From: Streptomyces plumbidurans | GTDB lineage: Bacteria; Actinomycetota; Actinomycetes; Streptomycetales; Streptomycetaceae | Reading direction: 5' to 3' | Assembly: GCF_019857225.1 (NCBI RefSeq) | Contig: NZ_JAFJSY010000010.1 | Coordinates: 62,001 to 126,000 of the forward strand | DNA: 64,000 bases | Shown here: in pieces, positions 43,993-53,223 of the stretch | Numbering within the stretch: the stretch's first letter is position 1 | Layout: the number at the start of each line of letters is the position of its first letter | Notes under the pieces: generated by a model | The model's database searches: none | Seen by the model: the letters and a program-made list of their open reading frames with translations, nothing else | What the model was told of the DNA's origin: nothing | Position numbers and translations under genes: made by a program

Positions 43993-44627
43993 GCGACGAA
44001 ACTCCCGCGGGCAGGGCGACCGGCGATGCACCGGCCCGCCCCGCGCCCCCTTCCGATTACCGCCTGGCCGTCCCCGAAGGCTGGGAGCGCATTGTTCTCG
44101 ATCCCGACCGCTGGCCCCATCGCATCGACAAGCTGGTCAATCGCAGCCTGCGGCGCACGAAGGCCGGGCCGCAGCTGAAGGCGGCCGTCGCGGAGCGGCT
44201 GTGCGCCCAGGCGGAGTCGGCGCATGCGAACGGCGGCGTGGAGATGTACGTCGTCAATCAGCTGATCGGGCAGGTCCCGGTCTCCGCCGGGCTGGTGGTG
44301 ACGGTCGCGCATCCGGAACCCGGCACCGCCGCCGGCGACCTCGCCGACGTCGCCCTCTCCCTTGCCGCACGCGCGCCCTCCGACGACGAGGTCACCACGG
44401 TCGAGCTGCCCGCCGGTCCGGCGGTACGCCACCTCTACCGCCGGCACCCCGCGGCAGACGACCCCGACGGCAACAAGCTGCTGGTCACGCACCTGGACGT
44501 CTACCTGGGCGTCCCGCACTCCGAGCAGCGGCTGCTGCTCTCCTTCTCCACCCCCATGGAGCCGCTTGCCGAGGTCCTGGTCGGCCTCTTCGACTCCATT
44601 GCCCGCACCCTGCAATGGATGGCCTGA
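43989..44627 (+). CDS. LPAGPAV-motif protein, putative PsbP/Mog1-like fold
   Basis: The 212-residue protein begins with YRLAVPEGWERIVLDPDRW, has VELPAGPAVRHLYRR at about 138-152 and ends SFSTPMEPLAEVLVGLFDSI. The order of elements matches the proteins at 31421, 44627 and 56561. The GTG start overlaps the previous stop, and its own stop overlaps the next start (TGATG), so three genes are translationally coupled. I infer a cytoplasmic adaptor for the type VII effector of this module. Confidence 0.65.
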   Translation: MSDETPAGRATGDAPARPAPPSDYRLAVPEGWERIVLDPDRWPHRIDKLVNRSLRRTKAGPQLKAAVAERLCAQAESAHANGGVEMYVVNQLIGQVPVSAGLVVTVAHPEPGTAAGDLADVALSLAARAPSDDEVTTVELPAGPAVRHLYRRHPAADDPDGNKLLVTHLDVYLGVPHSEQRLLLSFSTPMEPLAEVLVGLFDSIARTLQWMA

Positions 44628-45217
44628 TGCCCGCCTTCTCCCCCTCGACCGTGCGCATGAAGGCGCCCGGTGAGGCGATCCCCCTGCCCGTGCGCGAACC
44701 GGTCGACCCGGCCGCCTGGGCCAGGGGAGCGGCCGTGCGGTGCGCCGGCACGGACGCGGACGTACGCCTGGTCGAGGCGCTCGCCGAGGAGCTGCGGCTC
44801 GCGGCCGAGGACGCGCGAGCCCGCGGCCCGGTCACCGCTCTGTCCTACGTCCCCGAACCGCGCCGCGGCGAACTCGCCCGTATCGAGCTGTCGGCGCTGG
44901 TCGCCGACGACACGTACCCGACGATGACCGTCGAGCTCCTGAGCCGTTATCTGTCCGCGCCCACGCCCGACTCGTACCGTCCGCCCGAGTCCGAGCCGTT
45001 CACCCTGCCCGTCGGACCGGCGGTCCGGGTGCGGCACGCGTACGTCCAGGACGCCGACCGGGACGGGACGGGCAAGGTTCTGGAGACCTGCGCCTACGGA
45101 ATCGTCCCCGACGACAAGTGGGGCCTGGTGCTGATGACTTCATGGCGGGAGCAGGCGTACACGGACGTCCTGTGCGCACTGACGGACCGGCTGGCGCAGA
45201 CCGTCGCCCTCGGCTGA
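44627..45217 (+). CDS. LPVGPAV-motif protein, second copy in module 2
   Basis: The 196-residue protein follows the same plan as its neighbour: an N-terminal segment with EAIPLPVREPVDPAAW, FTLPVGPAVRVRHAYVQ at about 125-140 and a C-terminal MTSWREQAYTDVLCALTDRL helix. Two tandem members here suggest they pair, or serve two partners. Fold and role are inferred as for the others. Confidence 0.6.
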   Translation: MPAFSPSTVRMKAPGEAIPLPVREPVDPAAWARGAAVRCAGTDADVRLVEALAEELRLAAEDARARGPVTALSYVPEPRRGELARIELSALVADDTYPTMTVELLSRYLSAPTPDSYRPPESEPFTLPVGPAVRVRHAYVQDADRDGTGKVLETCAYGIVPDDKWGLVLMTSWREQAYTDVLCALTDRLAQTVALG

Positions 45218-45712
45218 GCAGACCCTTGTACGTGAGCAGTGTGAGCAGACCCTTCCGTGTGAGCGGTACGCGATTCGAGTGACGGGCCCGGCGGCGCGGA
45301 CGGACGAGGCGGTGGCCGCCCGGTGAGCGAATCGTGCAGGCATCATGGCCGAGCCGTGAGAGACGGCCCACTCCGGGCGTCCTCCTGACAGGGTGGCGGA
45401 TTCGCGCACGCACAGTCGGCCACCCCTCGCGGCCAGGCCAACAACTGGGGAAACCCCACTTCACGTTGCAGAGGGACAACAGTGCACGCCCGGCGTCCAT
45501 GAGGCAGGACGCGTCTTGAGGGGCTTATGTGTGACTGGTACGGTGCCATGGCTTGACACTCACCCCAGCGATGGCTAATCGCCCAGGTCGGGCGGTAGGT
45601 CCGGGCCCGTCCTGGACGTCCGTGTGCGGGCGGAGCCGGGTGAAGTGTCCGTAATTGTAGAGAATTTGACAGACGTGTCAGACGATTTCTTGGGTGTACG
45701 GGGAGCGGTTGC
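45218..45712. promoter_or_regulatory. 495-base intergenic region before the Tad operon
   Basis: The left part has a direct repeat, GAGCAGACCCTT, at 45216 and 45242 just after the stop. A promoter-like pair TTGACA (45553-45558) and TAATCG (45576-45581) is spaced by 17 bases. A perfect palindrome TGACA-GACG-TGTCA lies at 45667-45680, about 33 bases before the first gene of the pilus operon, in a locally A/T-rich stretch. No coding sequence is supported here. Confidence 0.45.
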
Positions 45713-46447
45713 GTGAAGATCCAGGAGCGTACGGGGGCGGGCGCAGGGCGTTCCGCGGCTCCGGCTCAGCCGTCGGTCGGCGACCGGCTTCCCACTCCGC
45801 CTCGCGAGCGCAAACCCGCGCTCGCCGCTCTGGCGGTGCTGTTGATCCTGGTGGGCGCGCTCGGCGCGACGATGCTCGTGCTGCGGGCCGGTGACCGGAT
45901 CGAGGTCATCAAGCTGACCGGCACCGTCCAGGCCGGCGAGTCCATCACCGACGACAAGATCACGTCCGTGATGGTCAGCGAGGATTCGGGCGCCGCCTTC
46001 GTGCCGTGGTCCCAGCGCGAGGGCCTGAAGCGGCTCCAGGCCAAGTCCACCCTCTACGGGGGCACGGTCCTGGTCGGCCAGATGTTCTCGGCGAAGAGCG
46101 CGGTGCAGCAGGGCAAGGCGACCGTGGGTGTCTCCCTCAAGGAGGGGCAGTACCCCAACAACATCAAGCCCGGGGACACCGTCGCGGTCTACCGCGTGAG
46201 CAGCTCCTCCGGCGGCGGCTCCTCCAACTCCTCCTCCGGCTCCTCCGGTTCGTCCGGTTCCTCCGGCGGCAACGACTCCCTGCTCGTCGACCACGCCGTG
46301 GTCAGCGACGTCAAGGCCTCCAGCGACGATGTCATCAGCAGCACCAACCTGCCGATCACGCTGACTGTCGACACCTCCGACGCGCCCGCCCTCGCGCAGG
46401 CCGCGTCCAACGGCGAGGTCGCCGTCGTCCAGATCCCCGGCAACTAA
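45713..46447 (+). CDS. CpaB/RcpC-like SAF-domain pilus assembly protein
   Basis: The 244-residue protein has one membrane helix (about 36-57) followed by a SAF domain starting KLTGTVQAGESITDDKI, as in Flp pilus proteins CpaB/RcpC. A Ser/Gly-rich insert (about 165-185) precedes the last beta part. It is the first gene of a rightward Tad operon. The protein would lie on the outer face of the membrane at the pilus base. The GTG start follows GGGGAG. Confidence 0.8.
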   Translation: MKIQERTGAGAGRSAAPAQPSVGDRLPTPPRERKPALAALAVLLILVGALGATMLVLRAGDRIEVIKLTGTVQAGESITDDKITSVMVSEDSGAAFVPWSQREGLKRLQAKSTLYGGTVLVGQMFSAKSAVQQGKATVGVSLKEGQYPNNIKPGDTVAVYRVSSSSGGGSSNSSSGSSGSSGSSGGNDSLLVDHAVVSDVKASSDDVISSTNLPITLTVDTSDAPALAQAASNGEVAVVQIPGN

Positions 46448-46464
46448 AGGCGGCTGCGCACACC

Positions 46465-47313
46465 ATGGCCCTCATCGCCCTCGCCGCCGACAAGGGTTCC
46501 CCCGGCGTCACCACCGCTGCCGTCGCTCTCGCGGCGGTCTGGCCGCGTCGCGTCCTGCTCGCCGAGACCGACCCGGCCGGCGGTGACCTGGTGTACCGCA
46601 GCGCCGCCGCGCACGGCGGTCCGCTCAACCCCAACACCGGAATGCTGTCGATCGCCGCGACCGCGCGCCGCGGCCTCGTGCCCGACCAACTCTGGGACCA
46701 CGTACAGCCGTTGAGCGGCGGCCTCGAAGTCCTCGTCGGGCTCGGGAACGCCGAGCAGGCCGCCGGTCTCGCCGGGCTCTGGCCGACCCTCGGCCACGCC
46801 TTCTCCTCGCTCGCCGACTCGCCGAACGCGCCCGCCGACGTCATCGCCGACTGCGGCCGTATCAGCGGAGACACCCCGGCGGTCGAGCTCTTCCCGCACG
46901 CCGCGCTGGTGCTGCTGCTGTCCCGTACGGAGCCCGAGTCCATCGCGCGCGTCCGGGACCGCGCCGCCGCGCTCGGCAACAAGCTGCACGGCGGCCCGCG
47001 CGGTGCCGCGAGCCTCGGCACCCCGATGATCGGCGTCGTGCTGATCGCCGACACGAACGACGCGGCGAAGATCGCCCACCAGGTCAACGACATGCTGGTG
47101 CACGCCCAGACCGGCGCCCGCGTCGTGGGCACCATCGCCGACGACCCGGCCGGCGCCGAGCAGTTGGCCGGCCGCCGCCGCGGCCGCCTCGACAAGTCGC
47201 TGCTGATCCGCTCGGCCCGCAAGGTCACCACCGACCTCTACCAGCAGTACGGCGCCGCCTGGACCGTACCCACCCACGGCCAGGTCAGCGGCCACGCGGG
47301 GGCCGGGGCATGA
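46465..47313 (+). CDS. CpaE-like pilus localisation ATPase (ParA/MinD family)
   Basis: The 282-residue protein has the deviant Walker A region ADKGSPGVTTAAVALA and ETDPAGGDLVYR, the pattern of ParA/MinD-type ATPases in Tad loci. The lysine of the usual KGGVGKT is partly lost (KGSPGVTT). It probably positions the pilus machine. It overlaps the next gene by ATGA. The ATG at 46465 fits the family start MALIALAADKGS. Confidence 0.8.
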   Translation: MALIALAADKGSPGVTTAAVALAAVWPRRVLLAETDPAGGDLVYRSAAAHGGPLNPNTGMLSIAATARRGLVPDQLWDHVQPLSGGLEVLVGLGNAEQAAGLAGLWPTLGHAFSSLADSPNAPADVIADCGRISGDTPAVELFPHAALVLLLSRTEPESIARVRDRAAALGNKLHGGPRGAASLGTPMIGVVLIADTNDAAKIAHQVNDMLVHAQTGARVVGTIADDPAGAEQLAGRRRGRLDKSLLIRSARKVTTDLYQQYGAAWTVPTHGQVSGHAGAGA

Positions 47314-48617
47314 CCGCTGTCGACCACCAGTTGGTCAAGCGGTTCCGGCAGGAGGCCGGCGACCGCATCGCCGAGCAGCGCCGCCTCGACCAGGCGAACA
47401 ACGTCACGCCGATGTCCACCGAGGACGAGCGGCAGTACGCCCGCGCGGTCATAGCCCAGATCCTGGAGGACCACGCCCGCACCGAGATCAACGCGGGCCG
47501 TACGCCTCTGGACGCCGAGACCGAGGAGCAGTACGCGGCCGCCGTGCACGCGGCGCTCTTCGGCGTCGGCCGGCTCCAGCCGCTGCTCGACGACCCCGAC
47601 GTCGAGAACATCGACATCAACGGCGCGGACCAGGTGTTCGTCGGGTACTCCGACGGCCGTGAGGTCGTGGGCGACCCCGTCGCCGAGACCGACGAGGAGC
47701 TCATCGAGCTGATCCAGGTGCTCGGCGCCTACTCGGGTCTGTCCTCCCGGCCCTTCGACTCCGCCAACCCGCAGCTCGACCTGCGGCTGCCGGACGGTTC
47801 GCGACTGTCGGCCGTCATGGACGTCACCCGGCGCCCCGCCCTGTCCATCCGCCGCGCCCGCATGGGCAAGGTCTTCATCTCCGACCTCGTCGGCAACGGC
47901 ACGGTCACCCCCGAGGTGGCGCACTTCCTGGCCTGCGCGGTCCGCGCCCGCAAGAACATCATGATCGCGGGCGCCACCAACGCCGGTAAGACCACGCTCC
48001 TGAGGGCCCTCGCCAACGAGATCGCACCCCACGAGCGGCTCATCACCGTCGAACGCGCCCTGGAACTCGGACTCGACACCTTCCCCGAACTCCACCCCAA
48101 CGTCGTGGCGTTCGAGGAGCGGCTGCCCAACTCCGAGGGGCAGGGCTCGATCTCGATGGCGGAACTGGTCCGTCGTTCCCTCCGCATGAACCCCTCCCGC
48201 GTCATCGTCGGTGAGGTGCTCGGCGACGAGATCGTGACCATGCTCAACGCGATGTCGCAGGGCAACGACGGTTCGCTGTCCACGATCCACGCGAACAGCT
48301 CCAGCGAGGTCTTCAACCGTATCTCCACCTACGCGCTGCAGGCCGCCGAGCGGCTGCCCATCGAGGCCAGCCAGATGCTGATCGCGGGCGCGGTGAACTT
48401 CGTCGTCTTCATCCAGCGGCGCAACAACTACCAGACCGGCGGTCGTCTGCAGCGCATGGTCACCTCCGTCCGTGAGGTCAACGGCGTCGACGGCCGCGTG
48501 CTGTCCAGCGAGGTGTTCGCGGAGGCGCCCGACGGGCGGATCGTGCCGCACGCGCCCATCGCCTGCCTGGAGGACCTGATCGCACAGGGCTACCGGCCGA
48601 CGGGAACCTGGGGGTGA
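47310..48617 (+). CDS. cpaF: Tad/Flp pilus assembly ATPase CpaF (TadA)
   Basis: The 435-residue secretion ATPase has Walker A GATNAGKTTLLR (about 221-232), the Asp box around VERALELGL and the Walker B/His box region PSRVIVGEVLGDE and SLSTIHANSS. It powers pilin assembly and possibly retraction on the cytoplasmic side. The long N-terminal domain (DVENIDINGADQVFV) is typical of CpaF. It overlaps tadB by four bases. Confidence 0.93.
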   Translation: MTAVDHQLVKRFRQEAGDRIAEQRRLDQANNVTPMSTEDERQYARAVIAQILEDHARTEINAGRTPLDAETEEQYAAAVHAALFGVGRLQPLLDDPDVENIDINGADQVFVGYSDGREVVGDPVAETDEELIELIQVLGAYSGLSSRPFDSANPQLDLRLPDGSRLSAVMDVTRRPALSIRRARMGKVFISDLVGNGTVTPEVAHFLACAVRARKNIMIAGATNAGKTTLLRALANEIAPHERLITVERALELGLDTFPELHPNVVAFEERLPNSEGQGSISMAELVRRSLRMNPSRVIVGEVLGDEIVTMLNAMSQGNDGSLSTIHANSSSEVFNRISTYALQAAERLPIEASQMLIAGAVNFVVFIQRRNNYQTGGRLQRMVTSVREVNGVDGRVLSSEVFAEAPDGRIVPHAPIACLEDLIAQGYRPTGTWG

Positions 48618-49591
48618 ACATGATGCCTGTTGCACTCAACTCGCTCGGTTCCATGGGCGGATTGTTCTCCACGAGCGTCCTGTACTCGATCGGCTGCGGC
48701 GTCGCCGTCGGCGGTGGACTCGCGCTCTTCATGATCGCCGTACGGGGTCTGCCCGCGAAGCCCGACCACGAGAAGCAGAAGGCGGCCGAACGGGCCTCCG
48801 AGCTGATCCGGTTCGCCGGGCAGCGCGGCTCGCTCGCGGCCATCATCGGCATCGTCGTACTGCTGCTGACCCGTTGGGCGGTCGCCGGTATCGCGGCCGG
48901 TGTGCTCGTCTTCTTCTGGGACCGCCTCTTCGGCGGCGCGGGGGAGGAGCGGGCGGCCATGCGCCGCGTCGAGGCGCTGGCCTCCTGGACGGAGTCGCTG
49001 CGCGACACGATCGCCGGCGCGGTCGGCCTGGAGCAGGCCATCCCGGCGTCGGCCCGTGCCGCGGCCCCCGTGCTGCGCCCGCACCTGGACGCGCTCGTCG
49101 ACCGGCTCCGCTCCCGCACCCCGCTCCCCGAAGCGCTGCAGCACCTCGCCGACGAGATCAACGACGCCTCCGCCGACATCATCGTCGCGGCACTCATCCT
49201 CAACGCCCGGCTGCGCGGCCCCGGTCTGCGCCAAGTGCTCGGCGCACTGGCCAAGTCGGCGCGCGAAGAGGTGGACATGCGCCAGCGCGTGATGGCCCAG
49301 CGCTCCTCGACCCGCCGCTCGGTGCAGATCGTGGTCGGCGTTTCCGTCGCCTTCGTCCTCGGCCTGTCCATCTTCAACCGCGACTTCGTCTCGCCGTACG
49401 GCACACCCGTCGGCCAGCTCGTACTCGCCTGTGTCTGCGGCCTGTTCGCCCTCGGCTTCTGGTGGCTGCGCAAGCTGTCGACCATCGAGACACCGGAGCG
49501 GTTCCTGGTGCGGGACGAGTCGTCGGTGCAGTTCGTGCGGCCCCGGACCCCGGCACAGCACGCGCAGCAGGAAGAGGGGGTACGACGGTGA
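48614..49591 (+). CDS. tadB: Tad pilus inner-membrane protein TadB
   Basis: The 325-residue protein has a type II secretion F domain between helices (EALASWTESLRDTIAGAVGLEQAI) with membrane helices at about 20-40, 78-97, 240-255 and 265-283. It forms the membrane platform with TadC. GTG at 48614 overlaps the cpaF stop; ATGs at 48620 and 48623 are alternatives. Confidence 0.88.
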   Translation: MNMMPVALNSLGSMGGLFSTSVLYSIGCGVAVGGGLALFMIAVRGLPAKPDHEKQKAAERASELIRFAGQRGSLAAIIGIVVLLLTRWAVAGIAAGVLVFFWDRLFGGAGEERAAMRRVEALASWTESLRDTIAGAVGLEQAIPASARAAAPVLRPHLDALVDRLRSRTPLPEALQHLADEINDASADIIVAALILNARLRGPGLRQVLGALAKSAREEVDMRQRVMAQRSSTRRSVQIVVGVSVAFVLGLSIFNRDFVSPYGTPVGQLVLACVCGLFALGFWWLRKLSTIETPERFLVRDESSVQFVRPRTPAQHAQQEEGVRR

Positions 49592-50511
49592 ACCTGACGA
49601 TGCCGGTCCTCGTCGGCGCGGTCCTGGGCCTCGGTATCTACGCCCTCGTACGGGCGCTGATGCCCTCCAAGCGCAGCGCCGTCTCCCAGGTCGCGCGGAT
49701 CGACGCGATGCGGGCGCGCGGCGCGGCGTACGAGTCGGCCCGCACCACGCAGGACAAGGGCCGCCTCGGCTCGCTGCGGGCCGAAGTCGGCCAGCGCGTC
49801 GCGGAGTTCTACCTCCAGCAGGGCTGGGAGCAGCGCTCGCTGCGCGCGGACCTCGCCGTCCTGGACCGCAGCTGGGAGAAGTTCCTGGCGACCAAGGTGC
49901 TGCTGTCGGTGGCGGGACTGTTCTTCGGCCCGTTCCTGTTCGCGGTGGTCTGGACGCTCGGCTTCGGCAGCAGCCCGATCATCCCGGTCTGGCTGGCGCT
50001 GATGTTCGCGGCGGTGTTCTTCCTGCTGCCCGACCTGGAGGTACGGCGGGACGCGGCCGAGAAGCGGCGCGACCTGCGGCGCGTGATCGGCGCCTACCTG
50101 GACCTGGTGTCGATGAGCCTGGCGGGCGGCCGCGGTCTGCCCGAGGCGCTCATGGCCGCAGCCGAGGTCTCCGACGGCTGGGCGACGCAGCGCATTCGCA
50201 ACGCCCTGTCCGACGCCCGTATCACCGGCATCAGCCAGTGGCAGGCGCTGGGTCAACTCGGCGAGGAGATCGGTGTGGAGGAGCTCAAGGACCTCTCCGC
50301 CTCCCTCGCGCTGGTGGCCGACGACGGCGCCAAGGTCCGTGAGTCGCTCGCCTCCCGGGCCGAGACCATGCGGCACCGCGAACTCTCCGAGATCGAGGGG
50401 AGCGCGGGCGAGAAGTCCCAGTCGATGCTCGTGGCCCAGCTGCTGCTGTGCGCCGGCTTCCTGGTGTTCCTGATCTTCCCGGCGGCCATGCGGGTGTTCC
50501 AGGTGTCATGA
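49588..50511 (+). CDS. tadC: Tad pilus inner-membrane protein TadC
   Basis: The 307-residue protein has the second type II secretion F domain, seen as YLDLVSMSLAGGRGLPEALM and ETMRHRELSEIEGSAGEKSQ, flanked by helices. It pairs with TadB as the platform of the Flp pilus. The GTG start overlaps the tadB stop. The last helix ends CAGFLVFLIFPAAMRVFQ. Confidence 0.88.
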   Translation: MNLTMPVLVGAVLGLGIYALVRALMPSKRSAVSQVARIDAMRARGAAYESARTTQDKGRLGSLRAEVGQRVAEFYLQQGWEQRSLRADLAVLDRSWEKFLATKVLLSVAGLFFGPFLFAVVWTLGFGSSPIIPVWLALMFAAVFFLLPDLEVRRDAAEKRRDLRRVIGAYLDLVSMSLAGGRGLPEALMAAAEVSDGWATQRIRNALSDARITGISQWQALGQLGEEIGVEELKDLSASLALVADDGAKVRESLASRAETMRHRELSEIEGSAGEKSQSMLVAQLLLCAGFLVFLIFPAAMRVFQVS

Positions 50512-50570
50512 CCCGCGCCGCCCCACAGCGACTACCAGCCAGCGAACTGCTTCTGAGAGGACAACTCACC

Positions 50571-50822
50571 ATGAACGGACGGAACTTCCACACCGGTATT
50601 CCGGCCATGGACTTCCTGGTCACCTTCCTGCAGGGCCGGGTGCAGCGCGCCCGCTCCGGCGAACTGGACCGCGGTGCCTCCGCGGTGGAGTGGGTCATCA
50701 TCTCCGCCGTCGTCGTGGCGATCGTGGGCGTGGTCGCCGCGATCATCAACGCCGCGCTGAGCGACGGCGCCAACAAGGTCGGCAACTGCATCAAGGGCGC
50801 CGACGCGGGCAAGACCTGCTGA
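50571..50822 (+). CDS. Flp-type pilin
   Basis: The 83-residue protein has a prepilin cleavage-like site RGASAVEW, with Glu at position +5 after the Gly, followed by a hydrophobic helix (VIISAVVVAIVGVVAAII). It would be cleaved by a prepilin peptidase and polymerised. The leader before the Gly is about 40 residues, longer than usual for Flp pilins. The gene has its own ribosome site and a 60-base gap upstream, as expected for the most abundant product. Confidence 0.85.
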   Translation: MNGRNFHTGIPAMDFLVTFLQGRVQRARSGELDRGASAVEWVIISAVVVAIVGVVAAIINAALSDGANKVGNCIKGADAGKTC

Positions 50823-50866
50823 CCGCTCGTAACGCTCGTACAGGATTCGGATCTGTTTCTACGGGG

Positions 50867-51319
50867 ATGACGGTGCGCGTACGTCGCTGGGTACGCCGAC
50901 GGGTGGAGGCCGCCTCCGCCCGCGGTGACTCCGGCATGACCGCCATCGAGTTCGTGCTGCTCACGCCCGTCCTGTTCTTCATGATCTTCGCGACGGTGCA
51001 GTTCGCCCTGTACTTCTTCGCCGACCACGTCGCCCAGGCCGCGGCCCAGGCGGGAGCCCGCAAGGCCCGTGCAACGGCGCACGATCAGCCCGGCGGCTGG
51101 CGGGGCGAGGCGCAGGACGTGGTGGACAGCTACATCAGTCAGCTCGGCCCCCAACTGGTGCTCTCGCCCGACGTGCAGATGCTGCAGCCGGACCAGAACA
51201 CGGTGGGCGTGGAGATCTCGGCGCGGGTGCCGACGGTGTTCCCGGGCCTGGACCTGACCGTGCACGCACAGTCGTCGGGACCGGTGGAGCGGTTCGTGCA
51301 GGACAACGGGGGGAACTGA
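50867..51319 (+). CDS. TadE-like pseudopilin, first
   Basis: The 150-residue protein has DSGMTAIEFVLLTPVLFFMI, where the Glu at +5 after the Gly is the TadE processing and assembly signature. The C-terminal outer part has a beta-like segment. ATG at 50867 lies right after GGGG; the GTG at 50873 has better spacing and is possible. Its stop overlaps the next start (TGATG). Confidence 0.82.
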   Translation: MTVRVRRWVRRRVEAASARGDSGMTAIEFVLLTPVLFFMIFATVQFALYFFADHVAQAAAQAGARKARATAHDQPGGWRGEAQDVVDSYISQLGPQLVLSPDVQMLQPDQNTVGVEISARVPTVFPGLDLTVHAQSSGPVERFVQDNGGN

Positions 51320-51816
51320 TGGGGCTCGCTGCCTGGCGGGACGCTGTTCTCCGGGTTCTCCGGCGCGCGGCCGGCGACGGGGGAGACGGGGACGACCGGG
51401 GTGGCCGGGACGACCGGGGTGGCCGGGACGACCGGGGGCTGTCCACCATCGAGGTGGTGATCCTTGCCCCGGTGATGATCCTGTTCATCCTGGTGCTGGT
51501 GGCGTTCGGTCAACTGGTGGACGGCCGTGGCGCGCTCGACGGCGCGGCGCGCGACGCGGCCCGCGCGGGCTCGATCCAGAAGGACCACGCGACCGCCATC
51601 TCCGAGGCGAAGAAGGCGGCGGACGCGGACCTCTCCGACGTCTGCTCCGGGCCGGTGTCGGTCGTGCAGACGAGCGCGGGCTTCGAACCGGACACCATCT
51701 TCACGGTCGAGGTCAGCTGCCAGGTCCGGGGCCTGGCGATGCTGGGCCTGGACGTCCCCACGACCCTGAAGTCGAGCTTCAGTTCGCCTCTGGATCCCTT
51801 CCGGAGGACGACATGA
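51319..51816 (+). CDS. TadE-like pseudopilin, second
   Basis: The 165-residue protein has RGLSTIEVVILAPVMILFIL, again with Glu at +5 after Gly. Before it is a low-complexity GGRDDRG repeat (about 24-40) written in an 18-base DNA tandem repeat at about 51395-51440. The outer part has a cysteine pair (DVCSGP, VSCQVR). It overlaps both neighbours by a few bases. Confidence 0.8.
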   Translation: MGLAAWRDAVLRVLRRAAGDGGDGDDRGGRDDRGGRDDRGLSTIEVVILAPVMILFILVLVAFGQLVDGRGALDGAARDAARAGSIQKDHATAISEAKKAADADLSDVCSGPVSVVQTSAGFEPDTIFTVEVSCQVRGLAMLGLDVPTTLKSSFSSPLDPFRRTT

Positions 51817-52313
51817 GCGAGTTCGTGTCTCTTGTATCCGCGGGCGAGCGCGCCCGGGACCATGTCCGCACGTGGCTGTCCTCCCGCCGCGCACACCTGG
51901 ACGACCGCGGCTCGGGCGCCGGCGCCGTCATCATCTTCGCGATCGTCTTCCTCTCCCTGTCGGCCTTCGTCATCGACGGCGGCATGTCCATCTCGAAGCG
52001 CGAGCGAGCGGCGGACATCGCCGAACAGGCGGCCCGCTACGCCGCCCAGGACATCGACCGCGAGGCCCTCTACGACGACCAGGCCGGCCCCGCCCCGATC
52101 AACTACCAGGACTGCGACGCCCGCGTGAAGACCTTCGCCCGCCAGATGGACATGTCCGGCGCCGACATCGCAGCCACCCACTGCGTCACGGCCGACGCCC
52201 AACAGGTCCAGGTCGAGGTCCAGTTGACGTACGCGCCGGTCTTCACCGGGATGTTCTACGGGGGGGATGTGGTGGTGCATGGGCAGGCGGTGGCGGAGAA
52301 CGAGGTGGGGTGA
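51813..52313 (+). CDS. TadG-like pilus-associated protein
   Basis: The 166-residue protein has DDRGSGAGAVIIFAIVFLSL and SAFVIDGGMSISKRERAADI, the start of TadG-type proteins, but without the Glu at +5 and without the large von Willebrand domain of full TadG. It is the last clear member of the Tad operon. A C-terminal beta segment ends in VTADAQQVQVEVQLTY. Confidence 0.75.
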   Translation: MSEFVSLVSAGERARDHVRTWLSSRRAHLDDRGSGAGAVIIFAIVFLSLSAFVIDGGMSISKRERAADIAEQAARYAAQDIDREALYDDQAGPAPINYQDCDARVKTFARQMDMSGADIAATHCVTADAQQVQVEVQLTYAPVFTGMFYGGDVVVHGQAVAENEVG

Positions 52314-52319
52314 GGCGTG

Positions 52320-53021
52320 ATGGCACGCAGAAGGCCGGAACCGGTGGTGGAAGCGGTGCCGTGGTCCGAGGTGACCTGGTTCTCGGTCTCCGACGTGGTA
52401 CGGCCGTCGACCCTGCGCCGCAAGAAGCTGACGGGCCGGATCGCCGTACGGGTGCCCAAGACGTATGACGGCGTACGGTACTTCGCCCCGTCCGTGCTCG
52501 TATCGGCGACGGAGGACGAGACCCCCTCGTACACCCTGCACGACGCCACGCGGCCGGACACCCTGCTGTGCTCCCTGACACCGGAGAAACGCGGCGCGCG
52601 CTACCGCGTCGCGGACGAGCGGGGCGCGGACATCGGCCTGCTCCACCGGACCCCGGCGGCCAAGCGCGCCGTCCAGCACAGCTGGTGGCTCCAGCAGCCC
52701 GGCCACGCGGACGTGGTGGCCCGCTACCGCTGGGCCAGGGGCAGCGCGAAGGACGTCGCGGAACGGGGCAGGGACACCCTGGTCCGCGGGGCCGGAAGCT
52801 TCGTCGGAAGCGTCGTCGACACCGTCATCAGCCTCGGAGTCGAGGACACCGCGGCGGGCAGCTCGTACACCCCCAAGCCGATCACCTGGCTCGCGGACGG
52901 CGACCCTGAGCCCGTGGCGCTGACGGCCGGCCATGTGGACGGCATCACCACCTACCTGCTGAAGGCGAGCTGGCTGGACAGCCGACTGGCCTTCGCGCTC
53001 GGGGTGTTGCGGGAGGCGTGA
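52320..53021 (+). CDS. Protein of unknown function, tubby/LURP-one-like
   Basis: The 233-residue protein has beta-rich repeats such as YTLHDATRPDTLLCSLTPEK, YRVADERGADIGLLHRTPA and VVARYRWARG, recalling the LURP-one/tubby C-terminal fold (scramblase-like). This is a guess from the pattern. It follows the TadG-like gene by six bases and may be in the same transcript. A GTG one codon upstream (52317) is an alternative start. Confidence 0.5.
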   Translation: MARRRPEPVVEAVPWSEVTWFSVSDVVRPSTLRRKKLTGRIAVRVPKTYDGVRYFAPSVLVSATEDETPSYTLHDATRPDTLLCSLTPEKRGARYRVADERGADIGLLHRTPAAKRAVQHSWWLQQPGHADVVARYRWARGSAKDVAERGRDTLVRGAGSFVGSVVDTVISLGVEDTAAGSSYTPKPITWLADGDPEPVALTAGHVDGITTYLLKASWLDSRLAFALGVLREA

Positions 53022-53084
53022 GCGGGCCGCTGCCGCGACCGGGCCGAACTGCGCTTCGGGGACGAGGGGAGGGGTACGGAGGCC

Positions 53085-53170
53085 GGGGCGTGGTGGGCGT
53101 GGTGGGTGTGCTGGGCGCACTGGGTGTGCTGGGCGCACTGGGTGTGCTGGGCGGCCCGGGCGTGCCAGGC
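53085..53170. repeat. 18-base minisatellite
   Basis: The unit TGGGTGTGCTGGGCGCAC begins at 53103 and 53121, and a third copy at 53139 ends differently. Shorter GGTGGGCG-type copies precede it. It lies in the 202-base gap before the SsgA-like gene. The reading frames through it are low-complexity and not credible genes. Confidence 0.8.
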
Positions 53171-53223
53171 GGGCAAGTGGGCATACGCGCATTCCGGTTC
53201 GAATCCGTGAGGGCAGCCTCGAC

